64,000 nucleotides of DNA from Chrysoperla carnea (lineage: Eukaryota; Arthropoda; Insecta; Neuroptera; Chrysopidae): the NCBI RefSeq assembly GCF_905475395.1, contig NC_058341.1:65293501-65357500 (forward strand), written 5' to 3'. Of this stretch, positions 48,201-57,800 are shown piece by piece (the first letter of the stretch is position 1; the number at the start of each line of letters is the position of its first letter). The notes beneath the pieces were generated by a model. That model saw only the letters and a list, made by a program, of their open reading frames with translations, had not been told where the DNA came from and made no database searches. Position numbers and translations under genes: made by a program.

Positions 48201-49885
48201 GCAGACATTAAACTTGAACTAGGTTTTCAAGCTCAATGAAAAGCTGACTTAACTCCATAACTGATAATCGATTGATGAACACTTTACATTAGAAAGTTGT
48301 TATCGATTAAAAAAGTTACATTTTTTAACCGACTTCAAACAAAAACGAAGGAGGTTATCAATTCGACTTTTTTTTTTTTTTTTTTTTTTGTTACCTCAGA
48401 ACTTTTGACTGGGTGAACCGATTTTGATGATTCTTTATCTATTTAAAGCTCGTGCTTCCAGTGTGGTCCCATTTTATTTTGGTCCAGTTCTGACAACGGC
48501 TATGAGAAAACCGTAAAAATCTTAAATTTGTATTAAGTATGCACGACAAGAAGACGAATAACTCAATATCACGCCAACCGATTTCGATGATTCTTTTTTT
48601 AGTGACAAATTAGTTAGTGTACTTCAGATTCACTAAAAATCACTAAATAACAAAAACTTTTAACAAAAAGAAAACCGACTTCAAAAGAAAAACTTTTCCA
48701 AAACAAATTAATATGCACTAAAAAGTAAAAAAATAATTTATAATATAATGTAGTTAAAATTATTGTTATTTTTGGAGTCGGTGTCAGCCAAGCTAATGTA
48801 GCAAACTGTTCTGTCAGAGTTGTTTCCTTAGCTGACACCGACTCCAAAAATAACAATAATTTTAACTACATTTTATTATAAATTATTTTTTTACTTTTTA
48901 GTGCATATTAATTTGTTTTGGAAAAGTTTTTCTTTTGAAGTCGGTTTTCTTTTTGTTAAAAGTTTTTTTTTTCGAAAAATTTTTCCACGAACCGTACAGT
49001 TTAAGCAAAAACGGACTGAAAAATTTTACCCAAAATTGTTTTTTAGTATCGAAATTGTTAACAGCTCTTCGAAAAAATTTTCCAATAAATTCAATGAAAG
49101 TAGTTTGTGTTTTCTAAAGAGACCTTTTTTTGTTCAAATTGAATGAACAAACGCTCAAAAAGCTAGTTTTTGCTATCAATTAATGTCTCAACTATTCGGT
49201 TTACAAAAAAATATTTCAGACAAAAAATATTTGCGTATCTAATGGTTGCAGTTAAATAAATCAGAATGAGATTTCGAGCCTGAAAACTTAGATCGTATTT
49301 GATGCCAGTATAAGATGTGTGCTATGCATTTGAAACTAACATTTTTCTTTTGAAGGATTTTCCTCGATTACATTTATTTATCAATTTTCAAGCATATGCC
49401 AACTTAAAAAAGCAGCCTGTATAATAAATAGAAAAAGTTGGTTTCATATATTTATGGGAAGAGTATAAAAAAATCATAATAGCTGGTAGTCAAATAGCTA
49501 ATTTGATCGAATCAAATATTAAATTACAAAATTTAAAAACATACCCTTGAACTGGCAATTGAATCATATCTCTGTCGGTCATGATTCTATGCAAATAGTC
49601 ATGAACTTGATCAGTTTTCTGTGGGCCACCCATATTCATCATTACGATGGCAGTTTTAGGATTCTCAGTAGACGTTGATGCATGTTTTATAAAACCTTTT
49701 AACGCGTTCCCTTTAAATGAATAGAGTTTTGGGCTGATTAATTAATTTATTGTGGCAAAATTAACTTGACTTTTCTTTATAAAAATTTATGTAACATATT
49801 TAAATTATAATATGTAAATAAAGTTAAAATCAATTATTATACTACCTTTAAATGTTTGTAAGCTGAATCTAAAAGCCGTATTCAT
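30066..49885 (-). CDS. FECH: Ferrochelatase (protoheme ferro-lyase), seven exons
   Basis: Inserts Fe2+ into protoporphyrin IX to make heme, the last step of heme synthesis, at the matrix face of the mitochondrial inner membrane. Exons in transcript order: 49846-49885, 49545-49710, 43133-43354, 40774-40875, 37854-38019, 34365-34637, 30066-30272. All six introns are GT-AG and phases agree, giving 1176 bp and 391 aa, the usual animal length. Residues 1-28 lack acidic residues and carry Arg/Lys and Ser/Thr, fitting a matrix presequence. Family motifs: MMNMGGP (37-43), GGGSPI in exon 3, QYPQYSC (154-160), [15 protein letters not shown] with the catalytic His (about 227), [13 protein letters not shown], and [11 protein letters not shown] with the conserved Glu (about 307). 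Cys160, 367, 370 and 375 match the four [2Fe-2S] ligands of animal ferrochelatases. The introns total about 18.6 kb and are full of transposons. Everything needed for activity is visible. Confidence 0.97.
30985..31790. repeat. Foldback element in FECH intron 6
   Basis: Left arm CCTGTCGATTGAAGTCTAG, then TTTGGATGCGTAGGTGCCGA, then AACTTGAAAAAATGAGCG. The right arm carries the inverse at about 31690-31785. Inner blocks (TTGATGCCGAAATCGGG, CACTTGCTGCTAAAAT) also pair. Confidence 0.88.
33582..33870. repeat. Hairpin repeat in FECH intron 6
   Basis: TTATGAAACTAAATTTTTAC near 33590 is matched inverted near 33836-33860. Inner blocks (CTATCTCAAC and CGTGAGATAG, CATTTCAATG and TATTGAAATG) also pair. 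Confidence 0.82.
34365..34637 (-). CDS. FECH: FECH exon 6
   Basis: Encodes [40 protein letters not shown] and [19 protein letters not shown]. 273 bp, phase 0 on both sides. Acceptor TTTTTCAG, donor GTAAGG. Confidence 0.97.
35390..36000 (-). repeat. R2-family dispersed repeat, near-complete, in FECH intron 5
   Basis: Reverse orientation relative to 1785-2535. It runs from AAACAATTGACTGAGTTATT through GTTTATTTTTTTATAAGAAAC to CATATATACATGGTATAAA. Confidence 0.75.
36134..36427 (+). other. 97-codon open frame of unknown nature
   Basis: Plus-strand frame within FECH intron 5, starting on a non-ATG codon (an ATG follows at codon 6). The peptide includes [20 protein letters not shown] and is less biased than random AT-rich sequence. 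I recognise no domain or splice partner; it may be transposon-derived. It is listed for position only. Confidence 0.2.
36560..37440. repeat. Dispersed repeat with a TGTGTGTCTGTCAGTGGCAT block
   Basis: It begins with a CCCCACAAAAAAAGAAGTGT block and has CTCGCAAACGGATAAAGTGA, a layout I know from common insect repeats. CTTCCTATACTCGGAAGTTA (about 37400) and CTTCATATACTGGGAAGTTA (about 37496) form a tandem pair at its end. Confidence 0.5.
37854..38019 (-). CDS. FECH: FECH exon 5
   Basis: Encodes [20 protein letters not shown], then [11 protein letters not shown]. The His of SAHSLP is the active-site His. Acceptor TTTTTCAG, donor GTGTTT, phase 0 at its end. Confidence 0.97.
38640..39476. mobile_element. 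TIR MITE (CAGGGTGGGYCATTTTAAT family), copy 1
   Basis: The right end reads AATAGATTAAAATAGCCAAC then CCTG. The left end is decayed near 38640 (GGTTAATAGCTCGTTCC). The interior has GAAAATGCG/CGCATTTTC-type pairs and CATCAAACTCTACAACTTTT as in copies 2 and 3. FECH intron 4. Confidence 0.75.
39763..40477. mobile_element. TIR MITE, copy 2
   Basis: Left CAAAATGAGTCATTTTAATC; right, inverted, CAGGGTGGGTCATTTTAATC. Both ends are flanked by TATA, compatible with a TA target site (Tc1/mariner type). No frame. FECH intron 4. Confidence 0.85.
40490..40760 (-). repeat. Partial R2-family repeat
   Basis: Blocks GTTTTTGAGTTATCGTGTTC and ACTGATTTTATGAGCACCCA match the R2 family. FECH intron 4. Confidence 0.6.
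40774..40875 (-). CDS. FECH: FECH exon 4
   Basis: Encodes [20 protein letters not shown] and [10 protein letters not shown]. Holds Cys160, the N-terminal ligand of the [2Fe-2S] cluster. Acceptor TTTAG, donor GTATGT. Confidence 0.97.
41868..42893. repeat. Foldback element, about 1.0 kb, in FECH intron 3
   Basis: GGGTGTAGAAAAAAGTCAGT at the left pairs with CTGACTTTTTTCTACACC at about 42863-42890. Further in, GATAAAAATTTGATATTGAC and its inverse pair more loosely. A partial relative of one arm occurs at 34140-34320 (CTTATATTTTGGGGTGTTCT and ATTAACGATTATTGTGTGG). Confidence 0.8.
43133..43354 (-). CDS. FECH: FECH exon 3
   Basis: Encodes [18 protein letters not shown], then GGGSPILKW, then [20 protein letters not shown]. 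Bounded by a CAG acceptor and the donor GTAAGG. Confidence 0.97.
43407..44191. repeat. Foldback element, about 785 bp, in FECH intron 2
   Basis: Left arm AAATCTACCGGATTTTGATA with ATCAATTCGG, then GGGACAATTTATCTCTATAT. The same blocks run inverted at about 43910-44188. It lies immediately beside exon 3, 53 bp from its 5' edge. Confidence 0.88.
45200..46425 (+). mobile_element. Helitron-like element with a nested MITE
   Basis: The left part, CCCTATATATTATAAATGTG, AAAGTAAGGTTGTTTGT and CTGCGCCATCTATGAG, is typical of insect Helitron-related repeats. The right end, AACCCAGCGAAGCGGCGGG then TATCAAGCTAG before a T, has the hairpin-plus-CTAG terminus. The MITE at 45536-46274 interrupts it. FECH intron 2. 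Confidence 0.7.
45536..46274. mobile_element. TIR MITE, copy 3
   Basis: Left CAGGGTGGGCCATTTTAATC, then TATACATCTAAATAT. The right end carries the inverse (ATATTTAGATGTATAGATTC then AAGTGGCCCACAATG). The interior matches copies 1 and 2 (TTTCGGAGAAAATGCGACTT). FECH intron 2. Confidence 0.88.
46693..47024. repeat. Long near-perfect palindrome
   Basis: The arm 46693-46853 pairs with 46870-47024 across a 16-base centre. Shared blocks are GGTGATTCGCCAGTAATAG, TAGTATGTTATAGTTAACGA and AATACACTAAATAACATAA. Differences are a handful of substitutions and small indels. No frame. FECH intron 2. Confidence 0.92.
48330..48972 (+). repeat. ACCGACTTCAA-family repeat with foldback, copy 2 (loop in orientation B)
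   Basis: 48330-48610 matches 13861-14150. The hairpin arms, about 48651-48788 and 48831-48972, match those of copy 1, but the 42-base centre (48789-48830) is the reverse complement of copy 1's centre. The frames at 48614-48856 and 48901-49146 are arm sequence. FECH intron 2. Confidence 0.92.
49545..49710 (-). CDS. FECH: FECH exon 2
   Basis: Encodes [20 protein letters not shown], then [10 protein letters not shown] and [18 protein letters not shown]. The acceptor AG is at 49711-49712 and the donor GTATGT ends the exon at 49545. An upstream AG (49734) would break the frame with exon 1. Confidence 0.93.
49846..49885 (-). CDS. FECH: FECH exon 1 (start codon, presequence)
   Basis: ATG at 49883-49885 encodes [13 protein letters not shown] plus one base of codon 14, then the donor GTAGTA. 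It was chosen because the phase joins exon 2 and the peptide is a plausible mitochondrial presequence. Confidence 0.8.
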
Positions 49886-51213
49886 TTTCTTTTTAGTTTA
49901 TAATGGTTAAACAGAGTTAAATTTATTCACTGATCTTTTTTAAACTAAATGCACTTAAGAATGTCTATGTGACAATTTGAATTAAAAAATAATTGGAAAA
50001 GTTCTTTGTATTTAAAACTAAACTCTTTTAAAACCGGTGTTCCCTACCTAATAACTATATTTTTATTTTACATAAATTAATTAATAATGTCGAACATGCA
50101 TGTAATCATTGCATAATAATAATCATAATTTAAAATAGGTAGATGTTTATGGTATGATTGTATGAATTGACAATCATTAAAAATTTTAGGTTATAATATA
50201 ATTGTATACGAATAAGATTATTAATTATAATCTTAAAAAATAATAAATAATTTTTTTACAGAATTGATAATTTAATATTTAGAAATCATATTCAAATTAA
50301 AAATAATAAAATTATTTGAAAAATATTTTGTTTATAACGATACTGCTAGAATTATGGGTACATCAGGGTACATCATAGATGGGTACATTTTCATTTCGGG
50401 CGCTTTCTATAAGTCTAAATTCCTAATGCGTTTTATTGTTGAGATAATTAACGATATCGAACAATTTATTAACTATCTATAGACCCAGAAAAATTCGCCA
50501 TTGGGCATGATTAATTTTCGTTTGGAAAATTTTTGCAAGATCCCGTTTAAGACATGCACCTGAACCTAAAAGTGCAGGTTGCCAGTGAGTAATCCGGTAG
50601 TATATGGTTTAAACCATGGTAAAAGTTTAACCTATTTTTTTTAAACAATTCCGTATCTCCTTAAACGTTTGAACTACAATTATATTTATATTTAAAAATA
50701 TGTATAAATAAATTACTTATCGTAAAAAATAATTGAAATTGAACCATTTGCAGTTATCGTCGGTATTATAAATTCGTCCTGTGAAACTTAAATATCCAGC
50801 AAAAAATTATGTTGCACACGTGAATGTAATCCGTAAAAAATTTTAATAAATATAAAATATCCCAAATAACTCTTTTCACAGCTGCACAAATTTTACTAAT
50901 TCTTTAATAGTCCTATAAATTTTCTATTGAAATTTTTAATAAGTCAGAAAAACTCTTAATAATTCTTTTTACAGCCGCCAAAAATTATAAAACACTCTTT
51001 TTACTTAAAAAGTCTTACTCTTTTAGTAAGTTTTATCTTTTATTAACTCTGAATAACTCTTCTGGCAGATTCCGAAATCTTGGAATTATTCCGACTTATA
51101 ACGTCTTATTAAAATTTATTCAGAGATTATAAGACTTTTTAAAAAAAAGTAAAACTTTAAGAAATGTTATTCAGACTTATTAACAGTTTTTTTTTCCACA
51201 AGGACTACAATCA
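49886..51213. other. Upstream region of FECH; no gene seen
   Basis: Presumably contains the FECH promoter and 5' UTR (minus strand), but I see no distinctive promoter element. About 50890-51190 has repeats of AAAACTCTTAATAATTC/TTATTAAGTC type, related to the MITE interior next door and to 53750-53950. Confidence 0.4.
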
Positions 51214-51215
51214 TC

Positions 51216-51407
51216 CCTGGTGGAAAAAATATTTGAAAAAATAATAAGTCTTAATAAGTCTTAGGAAACTTTGAAAAAGTCTTAGAAACTTTAAAAAAGT
51301 TATTAAGAACTCTGAATTAGACTAGTCCGAAAACGTTGAGAAATTCAAAGTTCCTAAGACTTTTTCAGAATTTCTTATTCTTTCTTCAAATATTTTTTCC
51401 ACCAGGG
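51216..51407. mobile_element. Palindromic MITE of the CCCTGGTGGAAAAA family, copy 3
   Basis: CCCTGGTGGAAAAAATATTTG at the left and AATATTTTTTCCACCAGGG at the right, with the same interior as the other copies. Confidence 0.92.
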
Positions 51408-52681
51408 ATAATCTCAAGTGAAATGGATAATGGAGTGTTTTAAGCGTTGGCATAAACAATACTAATAGCAAGTATGAAAAAATAAAACAAAGAGGCTATA
51501 ATTTGTAAGCCTTATAACAATAATTTTTAATAATTATTGGTTAACTTGATTTATATTTAAAAATATATACAATTAAATTTTTTATATTTCATTTTAGTGA
51601 AGGATTTAAGTAATTTACGTATATAAATAATCAAAATGTTTGTTGGAGACACATAACTGTCCACTAAAATATCTATTTCCTAATCAAGCAATGTAATTTT
51701 TTCCATCACCATCTTTGAGTTTTTAAAATTGCTAAGTTTAACGCACTCAATATGTCATCTTACTTATGGAACGGCTGAAGAAATATTTTGATCGTTGTGA
51801 ACGTTTAGTGGAACGCACCCTGTGTTTACTAACCTTGAGAGACTGACGGAATCGTAGTTGGTAGTAAAACAGTTTTTAGAATTTAATGCAGAGACTATAT
51901 CAGTAAATACCGATTTATTCTCTTTTACCGATATATTCTCTGATTTAATGTAAATACATATAACGTTTTGTGATTTGTGAAACAAACGAAACATGGCAAG
52001 TAATGCATTTCAAGATATGGCTATAAATAATATTATTAATGAAGAAAATATTAAACTTGAAAATCAACTAAACGCAGAATTAATAATCAAAGAAGAAATA
52101 TTAGAAGACGTTATAATGACACAACAATGCAACATGAACTACAAGTAGACAGGAACAGTTTTATGATGGAATATGTATCAAACAGTTTTAATACTAACAA
52201 AAAAACAAACAATTATCTATAATTAACTATGAAAATATTAAACTTGAAAAACAATTAAATACAGAATTCATTATTAAGGACGAAATTTTAACTGAAAATG
52301 TAATAGAACCACAACGCACAAATGCTAGCAACAAAAATCATTTAGTTGCACATAAACAAATTTACACCGGAGAAAAATCAATTGTATGTGATATTTGTAA
52401 TAAAACATTTACTCTAAGACACAATCTTATGACACGTCAAAGAATTCACACTGGAGAAAAACCATTTTTAATCAAACATTTACTCAAAGAGTCAATCTAG
52501 ATGCACATAAAAGATTTCACAATGCTGATAAACCATTTGATATGGCTATAAATAATATTATCAATAAAGAAAATATTAAACTGGAAAAACAACTGAACAC
52601 AGAATTAATAATCAACTAGCTGTGAACTAACCCCTTCGCTGGGCAACTTCAATTTTATATACAAGGATTATTGTGTTATAA

Positions 52682-53479
52682 CAGGGCTTCTTAAACTATG
52701 GGTCGCGACCCCATTTGGGGTCACGTAGCAAAATTCTGGGGTCGCGAGAGGTAAAAATACAATTTGACAGAAAATGTTTTTTAACTTGTAAAATTATTGT
52801 TATATCATAAAATCTTCTAGTTCGGAAAGATTGTTTGTACCTGCATTTCTATTAAGAGTATTATAATAACTTGAATAACATTTACTATGAATTATGAAAT
52901 GATATTGGAATTAATAAAAAATATATATTTATTTTTGTCAATCTCTAAAAGCCGAAATAATCCCGAGAAATAATTATCAACAAAATTTCTAGGTATTAAT
53001 GCTGAAGAAACAGCTTTAACACATATTAAATCCCAATATCGTTCAGCGATAAAAAATGTTGAAGAGGTCTTACGTCCAGCAGTTGCAAACATTCCACCAA
53101 GATTTGATTTGTTATGCAATAAAAAACAGGCACATACATCTCATTAAATTTTTAACTTATACTTTAATTTAATACTTACCACGCAACTACTTGAATATAT
53201 TCGAGAGAATTAAGACGGTCAGAATCCACTTTTATTTTTGAAACTATAATAAATACAATTTTATAATTTTTTGTGTAATTATTAATTTTAGATTTTTGTT
53301 TGTTTCAAAACGAATTCTAAACTTATATATTTTCATATGTATATGTATATTGTTATTGTTACCTAATAAATAAATCATCAAAAAATATTAATTTATTTTT
53401 CTTTTATATTTGTATGGGGTCGTCAAGAAACTCGCAATCATAAATGGGGTCGTGAATTACAAAAGTTTAAGAAGCCCTG
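52682..53479 (+). mobile_element. hAT element with perfect 8-bp target duplication
   Basis: Termini CAGGGCTTCTTAAACTATGG and, inverted, CAGGGCTTCTTAAACTTTTG. TGTTATAA flanks both sides (52674-52681 and 53480-53487). It retains only the end of a transposase frame. Confidence 0.93.
52995..53147 (+). pseudogene. hAT transposase C-terminal remnant
   Basis: Reads INAEETALTHIKSQYRSAIK, then NVEEVLRPAVANIPPRFDLL and CNKKQAHTSH before the stop at 53147. The 'P.F..LC..KQAH.SH' end is the familiar C-terminus of one hAT transposase group. About 50 codons survive; the dimerisation and catalytic regions are deleted. Confidence 0.8.
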
Positions 53480-53660
53480 TGTTATAAGCTTCACTACATA
53501 TGCCGTCACTTTTCTTCCTTTTGTTCACAATTTCATTTAACCTCTAAAATTAAAAACCTTAAAATATAATTAAACATTTAATAACAAAAGTCGTTCAGTT
53601 GAACATAAACGAAATTTTAGATGAAAATGTATTAAAACTTTTAATGTTAAAATAAAAATC

Positions 53661-54290
53661 AACGTAAACCATAATTAATTATTGTGTTTTATTAGAGAAA
53701 AAAATGAATTAACACCCCTTGTGGTAATCTTTCTCTGCCAAAGCTGAAAATAAGTCCGAATAACCGTTCTTAAATTATTACTTTTACTTAAAAAGTATGA
53801 AAAAGTCTTATAAACTCGGAATAAATTTTTATTTAACGTAAAAAGGCAGAGTAATTCCAAGATTTCGGACCTTCCAGAATAGTTATACAATAAAAATTTT
53901 GTGCGGCTGTAAAAAGAATTATTTCGAGTTTTTCTGACTTATTTATTCGCTCCACAGATAATGTATTACATAAATAGATAGGTAACTCTACTGAACATGA
54001 AATGTTGTCCAAAAGGTACTTGATGTGAACTTTTTTTTTTAAATGGTGGGAATTAGGTATCATTTTAAATTATTTCTATTCAGTTTATCATTTTTTTGTA
54101 ATTATTTGTCGTCTAATAAAATAAAGTGAAGTTTTTTAAATAAAATAACTAGTATTAATAAAATAATAATAATTTATTGCAATATTTGAGACAAAATGGC
54201 TTTTTTTTTAATATTCAATGCCCATGATCGTATTGACGGAAATCATAGCTGCTTCAATAGTTACTGTTTGTTTAATTAATTAATTGTTAA
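53661..54290. other. No gene seen
   Basis: Contains MITE-like pieces related to 50890-51190 (AATAACCGTTCTTAAATTATT region, CTTATAAACTCGGAATAA). No coding signal. Confidence 0.4.
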
Positions 54291-54300
54291 ATTTCTAAAA

Positions 54301-54361
54301 ATTGGTTAGATATTGTTTTATTTGCAAGGAATATTTAAAGTAGACATTTTTATCACAGGTT
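54301..54361 (+). pseudogene. THAP exon 1, dead copy A
   Basis: Matches 54783-54838 closely (GGTTAGATATTGTTTTATTT, GCAAGGAATAT). The start ATG is ATTG here and one base is missing after GGAATATT, so it cannot encode the THAP start. The donor region CACAGGTTAGTTAAG is retained. The surrounding several hundred bases are also duplicated. Confidence 0.85.
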
Positions 54362-54782
54362 AGTTAAGTTTAATTATTAAATAATATTTATTATGTTGTA
54401 AATACGGGCCAGAATATTATATTGAATTTTAAGACATGCGCATTAATAATCATGCTCTCGTAATAGTTTCCTTCTCAATCTTCTTTGAGAGGTGGTTCTC
54501 ACTCTGTTGCCAATTCTAGTTAGTATATTTTCAAAGGATACACGTTGGGCATATCTAGTTAAAGATGATCTAAGGAAACACAAGAACAGATCGAGTTATT
54601 CAATGCGCATGATCATATTTACGGAAGTCAGTTCCTTCAATGATATGCTTGTTTATATTTCACACGTGCCTGATATTTTATATTGTTTGTTATAAAATAT
54701 CTTATAGTGAGTGCTCTTTAATTTAACGTTCAAACGAACAATATCGTTAAATAATTTTTCGTTAGTAATATTGTGTTAAAAA

Positions 54783-54838
54783 ATGGTTAGATATTGTTTT
54801 ATTTGCAAGGAATATTATAAAGCAGACATGTATCACAG
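54783..54838 (+). CDS. THAP gene exon 1
   Basis: Encodes MVRYCFICKEYYKADMYH plus two bases of Arg19, then donor GTTAGT. It provides the first two zinc ligands and is the only intact one of three copies. Confidence 0.85.
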
Positions 54839-57800
54839 GTTAGTAAAGTTTAATTATTAAATAATATTTATTGGTATACCTATTTATTAAATGGCAATTA
54901 TGCATAGGGCTAATACAGATATTTTGAATGTGTTTGTTCTTCCAAACAATTCAATTTTTCAAAATTTAATATACCTAACCTAAAATATCACACAGCCAAA
55001 ATAAATTGACACATCATTGACAGCACATATTCGTAGATAATTTACCATACAGATAGAGAACGTCAGAGGTCTGTTAGCTTGTAAGGTTGTAACTCCTGTA
55101 AGTGGATACGATATGCATAGCGAGAGAGATGACTGCTAGCGAGTTCTACCGTGCCCTTGTTATAATCAAATGTACATATATACTATTCGCTCCGTGCGTG
55201 AGTTCCGTTTCCATGGAAACGATACACTACTTTAATTATAGAATTGTATGGATGCATATATAATTGTATGGATTGCATTTAAGACTTACATTTAAAATTT
55301 AATATTCTTGTCCCACAAATTTAAATAAATAATTATGATAATTTACATTTGAAAAATAATATTTGTTCAATTTGATTTCTTATTTTCACAATTTTTAATG
55401 CATTAAGTTCAAGTAATTCGTGTTTTTCAATAATTTTAATTTGACATTTCTATTACATTAACATGTAAAGAATTGCAAATTAGTAATAACAGCCCCCTTT
55501 AACTCCAAAATTTTTCACTTAAAGCGCTGGCATCGATTTTATTGTCCCTACCATGACTACGCACACAACGAATACACCTTGATAGATCTAGTTCTACCAA
55601 GCTATACACCATAGTCAGGATCATGAAGGTTATAAGAAGGAGAACGATCGCTATAGAAAATATTGTCCACGAAATATGGATAAAATAAGTGAGGCGCTGC
55701 GACCGCTAAGTAGTATCAATAAAAGCGGGCTGTTGTGCGCTAATTTGAAATGATATATCAATTTGTACATTATGCAACTAACTTCGTCTACTTGTACTCA
55801 TAAACAGCTAACTTCGCACATACTACTTCTTGATGACAGCGCGGCTGGTGGCCGAAAAATGAACTATAAATTCTACAAATTATCAGGGACAGACGCGCTA
55901 ATGCTTTAACACGTAGCGATCGTTCTCCTTCTTTATAACCTTCATGGTCAGGATATTCCGTGTTTACACCGAGCATGAGTTTTATTGGAGGCGTTTCCAT
56001 GGTAACGATATACTGCTTTATTAATATAATTGTGTAGATGCATATTTAATTTTATGGATTGCATTTATGGCTTATATTGTAAATCTAAGATTATTTTTTA
56101 ACAAATTTAAATAAGTAATTACTAATTATGATATTTTACATTTAAAAATTATATTAGACAAGGGCACATCATCTAATACAGGATTTGCCCATCGTGTACC
56201 AAGTTTGTACATTTTTGCTTGACAGCGAAAATATTAACAAAGACAACAACCCTGGTGGAAAAAATATTTGAAGAAAGAATAAGAAATTCTGAAAAAGTCT
56301 TAAGAACTTTGAATTTCTCAACGTTTTCGGACTAGTCTAATTCAGAGTTCTTAATACTTTTTTAAAGTTTCTAAGACTTTTTCAGAGTTTCCTAAGACTT
56401 TTTCTTTTTACAAAAATATTTTTTCCACCAGGGAATACAATATTCAAATAGCTCACAGAGAAGCACAATAACAGAGCATGTTATTCAATGCGCATGATCT
56501 CTTTGTTTAATTAATTCTGTATAAAAGTGCTAAAAAATGGTTTTTGCAAAATTTTATTTGCAAGGAATATTTTAAAGTAGACATGCATGGCAGGTTATTA
56601 AGGTTTAATTATTAAATAATATTTATTATGGCAATTATTATGTTGTAGATATGCGCCAGAATATTATATTGTCCAATAAAAGTTCTAGATCACGCAAAAA
56701 TTTAAAATTTTTATTTAGGCAATTTTCATAGTCAAATTTAAATAAACTTATATATGTTTGTGTGTCTTTAATAACCACAATTTTTTTCCAAGTAAAACTA
56801 TCGAGTAATTATCAAGATTTTCGTAAAAAACTTTTTTTTTTTTTTTTTTTTTTTTTTCAATGAAAAATGTACTTCGAAATCATTGTACCGGGTTCATTCA
56901 TGATTAATTTTTTGTTTGTTTTTACATCTATATTCCTAAAAAATGATGATGCCAGACACTAACGATTTAGGAATACGTTCGAAAATGCGATAATAAAAAA
57001 AATTAATTTTTTTATAATTGTTGACAAATTGCTTAAAATTTTAGTAAAATGTAAAAAATAATAACACCATTCTGCGGAAAAAAATGTGTTATTTGACGCG
57101 AAACAACATTTTGTCCAGGCCGCAACAATATTGTTAGAAAGGTTCATCTAAAATACAATAGCCACAACTAAAATTGACTGACTCACTTACTGATACAAAT
57201 CTAGACATGCTATTAAGGTTTTCGGCGCGAAATTTCTTGAAACCTGTGAGAAGCTTAAAAAAAGTTTTTATCTTTTTAAAAATTTCGTTTTCCAGTACAA
57301 TACATGCTAGAAAGATGAAATTTTTCATCAATAGACTCGAAATAAAGTCAAATTAACAAAAACCTTTGAAAAGTTTCATTAACCACATCGTAAACCCCCA
57401 AAAAATCAAACCCCACTCCAAATTACGTTTTTCTGTTCTATACATGCTCGAAAGATGGGATTTTCACCAATCTACTAGAAATAAAGTCAAATTAACAAAA
57501 TACTTTAATTTGGGTAGATTGGCAAAAATCCAACTTTTTAGCAGATGCAGAACTGAAAACGTAATTTTGGGGTTCTTTCTCGATTTTTCGGGGGGTTTCG
57601 ATGTAGGTAATGAAATTTATCAATGTATTCTGTTAACTTAACTTTATTTATTAACTGAAAAACTTATTTTTGGGTGATTTTTCAATTTTCCAGGGGGGTT
57701 AATGCAAGGAAAAAGATACAGTTTTTCTAGTCTCTCGTAGGTTTGAAGCAATTCCGCACCGAATGCCGAAAACCGCATCTATCTAGCTTGTCTAGAAGTG

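Larger units (their letters stand above)
52616..53560 (-). mobile_element. Helitron-like insertion in the zinc-finger pseudogene
   Basis: The minus strand ends in GTTGCCCAGCGAAGGGG then TTAGTTCACAGCTAG, the same terminus as at 22780 and 26703. It carries a nested hAT element. Its other end is uncertain (about 53560, before the resumed zinc-finger remnant). Confidence 0.6.
51993..53660 (+). pseudogene. Decayed C2H2 zinc-finger gene, interrupted by transposons
   Basis: ATG at 51993 opens an acidic N-terminus (INNIINEENIKLENQLNAEL, then IIKEEILEDV) that stops after 51 codons. The same N-terminal block recurs at about 52225-52300 and again at 52548-52612. Between them are one clear finger ([20 protein letters not shown], then IHTGEKPF; one zinc-binding His replaced by Gln) and shifted remnants of two more ([25 protein letters not shown]). 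At 52616 a Helitron-type end cuts the gene. A further remnant (SRSVEHKRNFR) appears after the insertion at about 53590. The layout resembles the intact gene at 23419, so it is probably a relative. Frameshifts, stops and the insertion make it a pseudogene. Confidence 0.82.

Noticed and set aside
49734..49736. Alternative CAG acceptor for FECH exon 2
   Set aside because: It would add residues ending ...PKLYSFK but needs a donor of another phase; exon 1 joins in frame only with the acceptor at 49711-49712.
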